From CAIJXB01 sp964439595 (GTDB lineage Bacteria; Chlamydiota; Chlamydiia; Chlamydiales; Rhabdochlamydiaceae), in NCBI GenBank assembly GCA_964439595.1, contig CAYTOK010000003.1, positions 62,001 through 126,000 of the forward strand: a stretch of 64,000 nucleotides of DNA, read 5' to 3'. Shown piece by piece: positions 16,862 to 24,882 of this stretch. A program made the position numbers and the translations under genes. How positions within the stretch are numbered: position 1 is the stretch's first letter; every line of letters starts with the position of its first letter. The notes below the pieces were generated by a model that saw only the letters and a list, made by a program, of their open reading frames with translations, ran no database searches and was not told where the DNA came from.

Positions 16862-17382
16862 ATGGGTGTTCCTTGTAAATAATGAGTGGTACGTAAAGTG
16901 TGACCGTGGCAAAGTGCTAAGGCTAGAGCGTCGGCAGCATCTTCGGGTTCAGGAGGGGATGGCAAGCTAAACAACATCTGCATCATTTTTTGCACCTGCT
17001 CTTTGCTGGCAGAGCCCTTCCCCACAACTGCTAACTTTGCTTTTTTAGGAGTGTATTCATAAATGGGAATTTGTTGTTTAGCGGCAGCTAAAATAGCCAT
17101 GCCGCGGGCCATTCCCAACTTAATTGCGCTTGCAGGATTTTTATATACAAACTGGGTTTCTACAGCGATGACATCAGGTTTGTGCTTTTCTATGAGTTGC
17201 ATTAACCCTTCAAAAATAATTAAATATTTTTGTGATAAAGGAGTTTTAGCCGGAGGTTTAATGCAGCCGTAATCTAATGCTGATTGCTTATTATGGGAAT
17301 AAGAGATTACTCCATACCCCGTAAGACAGGTTCCAGGGTCGACTCCGAAAATGATAACAGGTTTTTGATTTTGCATTGACAT
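16858..17382 (-). CDS. ruvC: Holliday junction resolvase RuvC
   Basis: RuvC is the endonuclease that cuts Holliday junctions in the RuvABC complex. The 174 residues show the RNase H-like fold with acidic metal ligands: GVDPGTCLTGYGVI (first Asp), VAVETQFVYKNP (Glu), and PEPEDAADALALALCHGH (paired Asp). The K-rich loop KKAKLAVVGKGSASKEQVQ is characteristic. First gene of ruvC-ruvA-mnmE-nth, with a 4-base overlap to ruvA. Two ATGs (17382 and 17376) are possible; neither has a strong Shine-Dalgarno. Confidence 0.94.
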   Translation of the reverse strand: MSMQNQKPVIIFGVDPGTCLTGYGVISYSHNKQSALDYGCIKPPAKTPLSQKYLIIFEGLMQLIEKHKPDVIAVETQFVYKNPASAIKLGMARGMAILAAAKQQIPIYEYTPKKAKLAVVGKGSASKEQVQKMMQMLFSLPSPPEPEDAADALALALCHGHTLRTTHYLQGTPI

Positions 17383-17935
17383 TCAAGTGAGCTACTTTGT
17401 TTTTATATTATAATTGTGCAGGAGCCAGGAGTAAATGGAAAGAAGTATTTAATACGAATTAAGGTAAGAAAAATTAGCTTCTCTTATTTTAGAGCTAGGA
17501 GATCAGCCGCTTGGAGGGAAGACTCTTTTGAGCCTTTAAGGCTGTAAGGAGTTTATTTTTGTAAGTGGACTCTCTTTTTAGTTGAAAATTCTATAGAAAT
17601 TATCTGTGCTGAATTCAACTGCTCAAATACAGATCCTTTTAGGTCCTAGACAGTGCGGTAAAAATATTTTATTTGCTTTTGCAAACTTGGAAGTTAAGGG
17701 AGTCACTTTTCAGTATCAATGGCTTTTGCTTCGTTAAAAAAAAAGCTATAATTTTTTTTAATCTAATATGGTTACATTAGACGTTTACTATTGCTTAGCT
17801 TTTTTTGAAACAAGGTCCCTTACTTGTAGGGGAGTTTTTTTATAAAAATAGTCTTGAATAAGGTGTGTGTTTCGATATGGACGGGAAATAAGAGGATCTA
17901 TACACTAAAGGGAAACTTTTTAAAGTAGAATTTAC
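17383..17935. other. Intergenic region without a supported gene (553 bp)
   Basis: Between divergent ruvC and the GT9 gene. I see no open frame with coding character, no tRNA and no known RNA motif. It holds a small perfect inverted repeat (agcctt-t-aaggct near 17530) and several A/T tracts. It must contain the promoters of two operons; space remains for an untranslated RNA, but nothing specific supports one. Confidence 0.5.
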
Positions 17936-19003
17936 ATGATTGATTTACTCCATTTGAAGCCCCGCAACATCATTGTGAGAATGCCGAATTGGGTCGGCGA
18001 TGTTGTTATGGCAACCCCTATTTTAAAAGATCTTAGAAAAAAATTCCCAGAAGCTTCTATTACAGCCATGTGTCGAACGCCTATGGGAGAGCTTCTTTTA
18101 GCCTCTCCGGATATTGATGAAATTTTTTCTTTTGTGAAATCCACTCGCCTTGTCAGAAGAGAAGAGAAAAAACATATTTTAGATAGATTACAAAAAGGTA
18201 AATATGATTTGGGTATTATCCTACCTACATCGTTTTCTTCTGCCTGGTGGTTTTGGCAGGGAGATGTAAAGTATCGTATTGGATATCAATCTTTTGGGCG
18301 TGATTTTCTTCTTACTCATCCGGTGCCTAGAGTGGAAAATTCTTCTAAGCAACACCTTGTTCTCACGTATAAGGAGTTGCTTCGTCCTCTTGGCATTGAG
18401 CCTTCTGATACAAAACCGCAACTCTATTTAAAGGAAGAAGAAGTAAAGCAAATTAAAAATTTACTTAGTCGACACGGGGTGAGATCGCATCATAAAATTG
18501 TGGGAATTAATCCGGGAGCTGCTTATGGATCTGCTAAATGCTGGCTTCCTGAGAGATTTAGAGAGGTAACAACGCGTCTTTTAAAAGATAAAGATGTTAT
18601 TGTTGTCTATTTTGGAGATCTTGTGACGTCCGGGCTTGTTAAAGAAATTTGTCAGGGCCTATCTCCCAGGGTAATTAATATGGCTGGGTTAACTTCTTTA
18701 AGGGAGCTTACTTCTTTAATTCCCATTTGTGATGTTTTACTTACAAATGACAGTGGACCTATGCATATAGCTGGAGCTTTTAACACACCTGTTGTGGCGC
18801 TTTTTGGATCAACAAGCGCTGTTATGACGGGGCCTTATAAAAATGGCATCGTAATTCAAAAACAAGTAGCGTGCTCTCCTTGCTATAGAAGAACTTGTCC
18901 AATTGATTTTAGATGTATGACACAAATAGGAGTTGATGAGGTTTTCGAGGCTATTTTACAAGCTTTACAAACTTCTAAAAATAAACTTTCTATTATTCCT
19001 TGA
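17936..19003 (+). CDS. GT9 family heptosyltransferase-like glycosyltransferase (WaaF/RfaF type)
   Basis: The 355 residues match the ADP-heptose:LPS heptosyltransferase family (GT9). N-terminal domain: IIVRMPNWVGDVVMATPIL, the conserved donor-side loop with the catalytic Asp. C-terminal domain: GINPGAAYGSAKCWLPERF, LTNDSGPMHIAGAFNTPVVALFGST, and a Cys-rich segment (CSPCYRRTCPIDFRCM) typical of heptosyltransferase II. It would add a heptose-like sugar to the LPS inner core at the cytoplasmic face. Classical Chlamydia has a Kdo-only core, so the acceptor here is uncertain. First of a four-gene run ending in the NAD(P)HX enzyme. Confidence 0.85.
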   Translation: MIDLLHLKPRNIIVRMPNWVGDVVMATPILKDLRKKFPEASITAMCRTPMGELLLASPDIDEIFSFVKSTRLVRREEKKHILDRLQKGKYDLGIILPTSFSSAWWFWQGDVKYRIGYQSFGRDFLLTHPVPRVENSSKQHLVLTYKELLRPLGIEPSDTKPQLYLKEEEVKQIKNLLSRHGVRSHHKIVGINPGAAYGSAKCWLPERFREVTTRLLKDKDVIVVYFGDLVTSGLVKEICQGLSPRVINMAGLTSLRELTSLIPICDVLLTNDSGPMHIAGAFNTPVVALFGSTSAVMTGPYKNGIVIQKQVACSPCYRRTCPIDFRCMTQIGVDEVFEAILQALQTSKNKLSIIP

Positions 19004-19022
19004 AAATTCTTTGGAGGAAATA

Positions 19023-20231
19023 ATGCCCGAAGAAGTATCCCCATTACTTGCTTGGCAAAGAAAGCAAGTTGAGAAAAATAGAACTAGTGCTCCTTTAGAT
19101 TATCTTCCGTGGAAAGATTGTTTTTTTTCTGGATCTTTAGAAACTAAAGCCTTAGGAGAAGATCTGCTAAAAAAAGGCAAGGTTGGGTGCTTGATTCTAG
19201 CGGGAGGTCAGGGGTCTAGGTTGGGGAAATCAGTGCCAAAAGGAACTCTTGGGGTGTCTGTCATTCGAGAAAAAAGCTTGTTCCAACTTTTTTTTGAAAG
19301 AATTTTATACTCGGAACTTTTATACGGGAAAGCGATTCCTGTTGCCATTATGACCTCCTTTGCAAATCACGAGGCAACAGTTTCCTTCTTAAAAGAAAAA
19401 AAATATTTTGGATTAAGTCCCGATCAAGTCTTTTTTTTTAAGCAAGAAGACCTTCCTTTTCTTTCTTGTGAACCTGTCGGGGAAGAAATTCACTTTTTAG
19501 AGGAATCTGGTCAAATAGCTAAGGGTCCTAGTGGTAATGGAGATGCTCTACGTCTTTTTTATGAATCTGGATTGTATGCTATTTTTCAAGGTAGAGGGGT
19601 TGAACATTTAAGTGTAATTCCTGTAGATAATGCTTTGGCTAACCCAGTAGATGTTGAATTTTTAGGGTTTCATATAAAGAGGCAAGTTGAGGTTTCAGTA
19701 AAAAGCATTATAAGAAATACGGAGCAAGAAAAGGTGGGGCTTCTAGTCTCAGAAAATAGCCAACCTCGCGTAGTGGAATATAGCGAAAAACAGGCAGATT
19801 TATCTTTTAAATTTGCTAATATAGGCATTTATTGTTTTAGCTTTACTTTTATTTTACATCTTCAAGAAAAGAAAGTAGATCTTCCATGGCACTATATTCG
19901 TAGAAAAGTCCATGGGCATTTTTGTTGGAAGTTTGAAAGATTTCTTTTTGATGTTTTTCTTTATGCTAAAAAAATAGACGTATTTGTAGAGCCTAGAGAA
20001 ATTTGCTTTAGCCCATTAAAAAATGAAATAGGCGAAGATAGTTTTTCTACGGTAAAAAAAGATCTTTTGGCTTTAGATAGAAAGATATATAAGGAGCTTT
20101 TAGGACAAAGTCCCCCTGTTGAGATATTTGAGCTTTCACTGGCTTTTCATTATTTAGAGTCTGCAAGGCAGACTTTAATGAAAAAAAGGGATTGGGTAGA
20201 AGGTGAATATGTGGACTATGTTGGTTGTTAG
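19023..20231 (+). CDS. UDP-sugar pyrophosphorylase (UDPGP family)
   Basis: A 402-residue uridylyltransferase with the nucleotide-binding signature LILAGGQGSRLGKSVPKGT near residue 58, the uridine-site strings KGPSGNGDALRLF and VIPVDNALANPVD, and a C-terminal part with the FANIGIYCF motif. The family converts UTP plus GlcNAc-1-P or Glc-1-P into the UDP-sugar. The C. trachomatis counterpart CT715 is annotated as a UDP-GlcNAc pyrophosphorylase and also neighbours gpsA (from memory). I chose ATG 19023 because ggagg lies 6 bases upstream and the GT9 gene ends 19 bp before; a longer frame would overlap it. The exact sugar cannot be read from sequence. Confidence 0.85.
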   Translation: MPEEVSPLLAWQRKQVEKNRTSAPLDYLPWKDCFFSGSLETKALGEDLLKKGKVGCLILAGGQGSRLGKSVPKGTLGVSVIREKSLFQLFFERILYSELLYGKAIPVAIMTSFANHEATVSFLKEKKYFGLSPDQVFFFKQEDLPFLSCEPVGEEIHFLEESGQIAKGPSGNGDALRLFYESGLYAIFQGRGVEHLSVIPVDNALANPVDVEFLGFHIKRQVEVSVKSIIRNTEQEKVGLLVSENSQPRVVEYSEKQADLSFKFANIGIYCFSFTFILHLQEKKVDLPWHYIRRKVHGHFCWKFERFLFDVFLYAKKIDVFVEPREICFSPLKNEIGEDSFSTVKKDLLALDRKIYKELLGQSPPVEIFELSLAFHYLESARQTLMKKRDWVEGEYVDYVGC

Positions 20232-20258
20232 ATAATTACTTTGAAGGAGAAGAGACAG

Positions 20259-21257
20259 ATGCGTATTGGATATTTAGGTGCAGGAAGTTGGGGGTTTGCG
20301 CTAGCTTCTTTACTAGCAGCAAAGGGACATGAAGTGACTCTTTGGACTGCTAATGCCGAGTTTGCCAAGTTACTACAACAAAAGAAGGAACATCCTAAAC
20401 TTCCTCATTATAAGAGTGTTGACTCTCTTAAGGTAACGTCAAATTTAAAAGAGGCGCTTGAAGGGATAGACCTTTTAGTAGAATCTGTTACATCTATGGG
20501 AATTAGACCCGTTTTTGAGCAGGTATTAGCAGAAGGAGGAGTTTCTTGTCCCTTCGTGATGACTTCTAAAGGGATTGAGCAAAATAGTGGGCTTCTACTT
20601 CACGAGGTGGTATTAGAGGTTTTTGGGGAGGAGGTTAGGAATAGAGTAGGGTATCTTAGTGGCCCAAGCCATGCAGAAGAGGTGGTTCAAAAGCTTCCAA
20701 CATCTATTGTTAGCTCTTCTTATGACCCTAATTTAAAAAATATTATTGCAGATGTTTTTTCTACTCCCTTTTTTCGTGTGTATCCCAATGCAGATTTAAA
20801 TGGCGTAGCATTTGGTGGAGCTATGAAAAACATTATAGCTATTGCTTGCGGCCTTTCTGACGGTCTTGGATTTGGGGATAATACTAAAGCGGCTCTTATG
20901 ACAAGAGGTTTGCACGAAATTCGCAAGCTTGCTGTCGTTAAAGGGTGTATGCCGGAGACATTGACGGGACTTTCGGGTCTAGGGGATCTTTGTGTAACTT
21001 GTCTTTCGAAATTTAGTCGCAATTACTCTTTTGGTCATTTAATTGCAGAGGGATTAGATGCGCAGAGTGCTAAAGAGACAATTGGTATGTTTGTAGAGGG
21101 AGCTTATACATGTGTTTCAGCTCTTCAACTTGGAAGAAAAGCGGGTATTCCTGTACCGATCACAGAAGCTGTTTATGCAATTTTATATGAAGGTCTTGAC
21201 CCAAGAGAAGCAGTTAAAGCTCTTTTGCAAAGGGCTATCAAAGAAGAGACCCTATAA
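20259..21257 (+). CDS. gpsA: Glycerol-3-phosphate dehydrogenase [NAD(P)+]
   Basis: GpsA reduces dihydroxyacetone phosphate to sn-glycerol-3-phosphate, the backbone for phospholipids (PlsC and CdsA in this window act further down the same path). The 332 residues show the Rossmann motif GYLGAGSWGFALA, SGPSHAEEV, the catalytic Lys region GGAMKNIIAIACGLSDGLG, and SGLGDLCVTC. Start ATG 20259 has aaggaga 8 bases upstream. The stop overlaps the next ATG by one base (TAATG), indicating coupling to the downstream NAD(P)HX gene. Confidence 0.95.
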   Translation: MRIGYLGAGSWGFALASLLAAKGHEVTLWTANAEFAKLLQQKKEHPKLPHYKSVDSLKVTSNLKEALEGIDLLVESVTSMGIRPVFEQVLAEGGVSCPFVMTSKGIEQNSGLLLHEVVLEVFGEEVRNRVGYLSGPSHAEEVVQKLPTSIVSSSYDPNLKNIIADVFSTPFFRVYPNADLNGVAFGGAMKNIIAIACGLSDGLGFGDNTKAALMTRGLHEIRKLAVVKGCMPETLTGLSGLGDLCVTCLSKFSRNYSFGHLIAEGLDAQSAKETIGMFVEGAYTCVSALQLGRKAGIPVPITEAVYAILYEGLDPREAVKALLQRAIKEETL

Positions 21258-22738
21258 TGCAAAAGTATAAGGTAGTGTCTGCTGATAAAATGGTGGAGAT
21301 AGAAAGACTTGCCTTAGCGGACGGGTGCGATGAGCTGGAGTTCATGGAAAAAGCAGGATCGTCTATTGCTCTATTTGTAGAAAGTTTTTTGCTAAAAAGA
21401 CAAGGATCTTGTTTAGTTACTCTTTTAGTTGGTAAGGGAAATAACGGAGGGGATGCTTATGTTTGTGGAAGAAAGCTTTTAGAAAAAGGATTTACGGTAG
21501 AAGCTATCAGTCCTTACCCTTTAGAAGCATGTTCTCCTCTTTGTATTAAACAGAGGAAGCTCTTTATAAAAGCGGGGGGACAAGTGGATCCTATAAGAGA
21601 TTTACAAGAAGGTGTTCTTGTGGATGGACTTGTAGGAACGGGCTTTAAAGGCAAAGCGGAAGGGGTCTTAGCAGAAATTATTTCGCTTGCCAACAACTCA
21701 AAGTTACCTATTTTATCGATTGATATCGCCTCTGGAGTTTGTGGAAGTACTGGCAAAGTGGAAACTGTTGCTATTTGTGCAGACGCTACAATTTATTTGG
21801 AACTTCCTAAACTTGGTTTTTTTTTAGATAAAGGTTGGGAGCATACAGGATCCCTTGTTCAAGGGACTTTTGGCCTTCCTTCTAAATATATTGAAATGAT
21901 AACCCCTTCTGCATTTTTAGTGGTTAAAGAGGGACTTAAATCCCTTCTGCCTAAACCATCTCGCATACAAAATAAATATAAGGCCGGTTACTTGCTTGCT
22001 TTAGCAGGTAGTAAGAATATGATGGGCGCCGGAGCTTTGGTTTCTAAGGCAGCTCTTCGTTCAGGAGCTGGGATTGTACGTTGGTTTTATCCTGAAGGAT
22101 GTGAAGAGGGAACTGCTTTATCCGGGGCCGATGTGATTAAAGATAGCTCGATACCTTCTTTATTAGAAGAGATGAAAAGGGCAAGAGCGCTTGTTATAGG
22201 CCCTGGCATGGGAAGAGGAGAGGAACCTTTTCAGGTAATTCGTGAGGTTTTAACTAAGTGCACTATCTCTTCTGTAATAGACGCAGATGCTCTTTTTTTC
22301 CTTTCTAAAAATCCTTCCTTCTCAATCCCCGGAAAATCTATTCTTACCCCTCATACGGGGGAATTAAAACGTCTACTAGATAGCTGTTTTATAGAAGGGG
22401 ACTTACTTTCTTCTTCTCAAAAATATGTAGAACAAAAACAGGTTGCTCTTCTTGTAAAAGGAGCTCCTAACTTTTTATTTCAACCAGGGGAGATTCCTTG
22501 TATTCTTCCTTTTGGTAATCCTGGTATGGCAAAAGCAGGAACAGGGGACGTGTTATCCGGAGTTTTAGGTGGTTTACTAGCACAGGAGATGACTATCCAG
22601 GATGCTGCTATTTTAGGCTGTTTTTTACATGGACTTGCAGGAGATTTGGTGGTAGAAGAGAAGACTCTTTTTTGTTTGACAGCTTCAGATTTACCTGAAT
22701 ATCTTCCCAAAGCATTTAAAAAAACCCTAATGAATTAG
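21257..22738 (+). CDS. nnr: Bifunctional NAD(P)H-hydrate epimerase / ADP-dependent dehydratase
   Basis: This enzyme repairs hydrated NADH and NADPH (NADHX, NADPHX). The N-terminal epimerase half (YjeF_N, about 1-215) has GKGNNGGDAYVCGR and GTGFKGKAEGV. The C-terminal carbohydrate-kinase-like dehydratase half (about 220-493) has GAGALVSKAALRSGAG, VIGPGMGRGEE, VIDADAL, LTPHTGELKRL and AGTGDVLSGVLGGLLA, with the catalytic Asp in TGDV. The 493 residues match the fused NnrD/NnrE type of E. coli. It is coupled to gpsA by a one-base overlap and converges with the PagL-like gene, whose last 4 bp it overlaps. Confidence 0.93.
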   Translation: MQKYKVVSADKMVEIERLALADGCDELEFMEKAGSSIALFVESFLLKRQGSCLVTLLVGKGNNGGDAYVCGRKLLEKGFTVEAISPYPLEACSPLCIKQRKLFIKAGGQVDPIRDLQEGVLVDGLVGTGFKGKAEGVLAEIISLANNSKLPILSIDIASGVCGSTGKVETVAICADATIYLELPKLGFFLDKGWEHTGSLVQGTFGLPSKYIEMITPSAFLVVKEGLKSLLPKPSRIQNKYKAGYLLALAGSKNMMGAGALVSKAALRSGAGIVRWFYPEGCEEGTALSGADVIKDSSIPSLLEEMKRARALVIGPGMGRGEEPFQVIREVLTKCTISSVIDADALFFLSKNPSFSIPGKSILTPHTGELKRLLDSCFIEGDLLSSSQKYVEQKQVALLVKGAPNFLFQPGEIPCILPFGNPGMAKAGTGDVLSGVLGGLLAQEMTIQDAAILGCFLHGLAGDLVVEEKTLFCLTASDLPEYLPKAFKKTLMN

Positions 22739-23226
22739 TATAAGGGGATCGAATAAAAAAGTAGAAGAGCTTCTGCTCCTGGATTTTTCCTTCCGAAAGA
22801 AGCATTCGATATGTGATAGAACTGGGCTCCGATACGCCCTTGGTTGGGTAGGATGTAGGAAAGCTCCATACTAGATCTAAATTCTAAGGGGAAGTGTAAG
22901 TTTTTTCCGTGCCCTTTATAATAAATACCGGGGGCAAAACTTGGGGTCAAAACAAAATATTTTCCTAAGAAAATGTCTCCCGCAATTCCACCATACGCAT
23001 ATAAAGAACCTTTGTCTGTTCCCATTATTCCAATAAGAGGTCTTAGGTAGTGGCATTTTTTTATAAAAGATCTGTACTCTACTTGCATAAGTAGATTTTT
23101 AGGGTTGTGGATAATATCGTATACGCCAACTCCCAGGTTGAGGAATTTGGGTATTTTAGGAGAGGATTCTTCGCCTCTTAGGAAGCTTGGAAAGGTTAGG
23201 ATAAAAAGTAGTAATAGGCGTTTCAC
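22735..23226 (-). CDS. PagL-like lipid A 3-O-deacylase (acyloxyacyl hydrolase family)
   Basis: A 163-residue outer-membrane beta-barrel candidate with signal peptide (about 1-18, MKRLLLLFILTFPSFLRG). The C-terminal string FYHISNASFGRKNPGAE contains the PagL catalytic triad at the right spacing: His138, Ser140 and Glu152 correspond to His126, Ser128 and Glu140 of Pseudomonas PagL. PagL enzymes remove the 3-O acyl chain of lipid A in the outer membrane, changing TLR4 recognition. The length and aromatic-rich C-terminus (FYSIPLY) fit an eight-stranded barrel. Lipid A substrate and activity are inference; the catalytic pattern is seen directly. Confidence 0.78.
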   Translation of the reverse strand: MKRLLLLFILTFPSFLRGEESSPKIPKFLNLGVGVYDIIHNPKNLLMQVEYRSFIKKCHYLRPLIGIMGTDKGSLYAYGGIAGDIFLGKYFVLTPSFAPGIYYKGHGKNLHFPLEFRSSMELSYILPNQGRIGAQFYHISNASFGRKNPGAEALLLFYSIPLY

Positions 23227-23329
23227 GGTGTTTTCTTTTGTTTTGTACTGAAAGACTTTTTTCTAACTAAGCCGTGGAAAAAAGGCAAGGTATTCCTTGT
23301 GGCTTTTTATTTTTTTCCCAAGGCTGGAG

Positions 23330-23521
23330 ATGAGTATAAATCCGAAGAAGCATGCAGAAATAATTACAAGAAAGCCTTTAATGCTTTATAGCGTTGCCAT
23401 TGAAAAGAAAATAGCGAGGAAACTAAATAAAATTAGATGTGTCGTAGAGCAGCTTAGCTGTATTAGAGAATTCTCCGGAAGAATATTCATAAGCCCAGAG
23501 GAACACGTTGCTTTCTACTAG
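23330..23521 (+). CDS. Possible small protein (63 aa), doubtful
   Basis: An ATG at 23330 closely preceded by ggag opens 63 codons rich in Lys, Ile and Arg, without a recognised motif or signal peptide. It could be a real small basic protein or chance. Its only support is the ribosome-site-like sequence and its place in an otherwise empty gap between divergent genes. Confidence 0.2.
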   Translation: MSINPKKHAEIITRKPLMLYSVAIEKKIARKLNKIRCVVEQLSCIREFSGRIFISPEEHVAFY

Positions 23522-23656
23522 TTTTCTTTCTGGAAAAATGTGGATGGCCACCTAGATTTAATGAAAAGTAGATTTCACAAGTTATATTATTAAATATAAT
23601 TGCAATGATTGGCTTCTTTGGGTATTCCTAGTCTTAAGCCTTACCAAAGGAAAAAT

Positions 23657-24424
23657 ATGTTCGAGCAAGGGGTTATTGTAGGTTGTGATCAAAAACAAGA
23701 GTGGCTTCTTCCTTGGTGGTGGGATCATTACTCTTGTCATAATAACTATCCTGTTGCTTTTGCGGATTTTGGGATGTCCCCTAATGCACTTGCCTGGTGT
23801 AAAGAAAGAGGACAATGTTTAACTTTGCCCTCATCTAAAATACGAGAAGAAAATGATATTTCTTCTTTGCAAAAACAACAGTGGGAAAAGCGCTATGGGA
23901 ACGGAATTTGGTTTTTTCGCTCCGGCTGGTTTAAAAAGCCACTAGCTCTTTTACATTCACCCTTCCCTATCGGGATTTGGCTTGACCTTGATTGTCAGGT
24001 TAACGGATCATTGGATCCAATTTTTAATTCTTTACTATTTAATGCAGAACTAAGTCTTGTAAGAGAGCCTTCGTTTATTCAAGAGCATGATGAAAAAAAG
24101 GGTTTTTTACTCCCCGGAGAGGTTAGTTATAATTCAGGGGTTATCGCTTTTCGCAGAAACGCCACCATTTTACACCATTGGGTAAAAGAAGCTATTGAAT
24201 ACAATGAAAAGTATGTAGGAGATCAGCCTGCTTTAAATAGGGCTATTTTTTTACAAAAAGCAGCTCCAGTGGAGCTTCCGAGCGAGTATAATTGGCCTAT
24301 GGTTCTTGGCCCAAATAAAGAAGCTCTCATTTATCATTTTTCATCCGGTAAGGGCAAAATAGAGATTTTAAAAAATACAAGACCCAATCTTCTTCATTTG
24401 ATGAAAAGCTTAATTTCTGAATAA
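23657..24424 (+). CDS. Putative nucleotide-sugar glycosyltransferase (GT-A, DxD type)
   Basis: A 255-residue protein that resembles GT-A fold glycosyltransferases of the GT8-like group. It has a DLD metal motif in GIWLDLDCQVNGSLDP, followed by SYNSGVIAFRR and YVGDQPALNRAIF, the pattern seen in enzymes where the second acidic segment reads out the acceptor side. I chose ATG 23657 because ccaaagga lies just upstream; an earlier in-frame ATG (23609) lacks a ribosome site. No signal peptide. Donor and acceptor are unknown; with GT9, GT11 and GT25 genes it forms a dispersed surface-glycan set. Confidence 0.6.
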   Translation: MFEQGVIVGCDQKQEWLLPWWWDHYSCHNNYPVAFADFGMSPNALAWCKERGQCLTLPSSKIREENDISSLQKQQWEKRYGNGIWFFRSGWFKKPLALLHSPFPIGIWLDLDCQVNGSLDPIFNSLLFNAELSLVREPSFIQEHDEKKGFLLPGEVSYNSGVIAFRRNATILHHWVKEAIEYNEKYVGDQPALNRAIFLQKAAPVELPSEYNWPMVLGPNKEALIYHFSSGKGKIEILKNTRPNLLHLMKSLISE

Positions 24425-24882
24425 TGGTTATTATTTTTTTCTTTTAGATAAATAGCAGGAGACCCTGAAATCCTGCAAAAACCTTCCCTTTTAGGACAGA
24501 GATCCTTCTTGCTTGTATATGGGCTTTAGAAGAGGAATTGCGAGTTTGAGTTTTTTCACTATTGCTTAGATTTCCCCTGATTTATAAGAGTAAATATCTG
24601 TTTAGTCTTTCTTCAAGAGTAAGTCTTTTGTATGCCATAACTGTAGTTTGCCGCAATTATTTATTGTAGTGTCTTAGAATTTTTAACTCAGGTTATTACG
24701 ATGGGGAATTCGCTCCTAAATATAGTAATAGTAGTTGTGGAGGACAGTTACAGGTTGGGTTTTAATACGTAAAACATTTTTAGGCTGCTGAAGTAAGTTT
24801 ATTTTTAGCGTTTTTATTAATGAGCAATAACTTCATAATGAGGGAAGTTTTTTTATAGATTCCTATCAACAAAGAAGGTTTA
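24425..24882. other. Intergenic region with a possible outer-membrane protein remnant
   Basis: This 458-bp stretch has no complete gene. From about 24672 to a stop at about 24766 one frame encodes an uninterrupted C-terminus-like string (GYYDGEFAPKYSNSS, then CGGQLQVGF) that ends in Phe, as outer-membrane barrel proteins do, and recalls the ending TAQVGLAF of the MOMP-like protein at 49059. Stops interrupt the frame immediately upstream, so at most this is a degraded fragment. A hairpin (gcagga...tcctgc) lies near 24457-24478. Confidence 0.3.
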
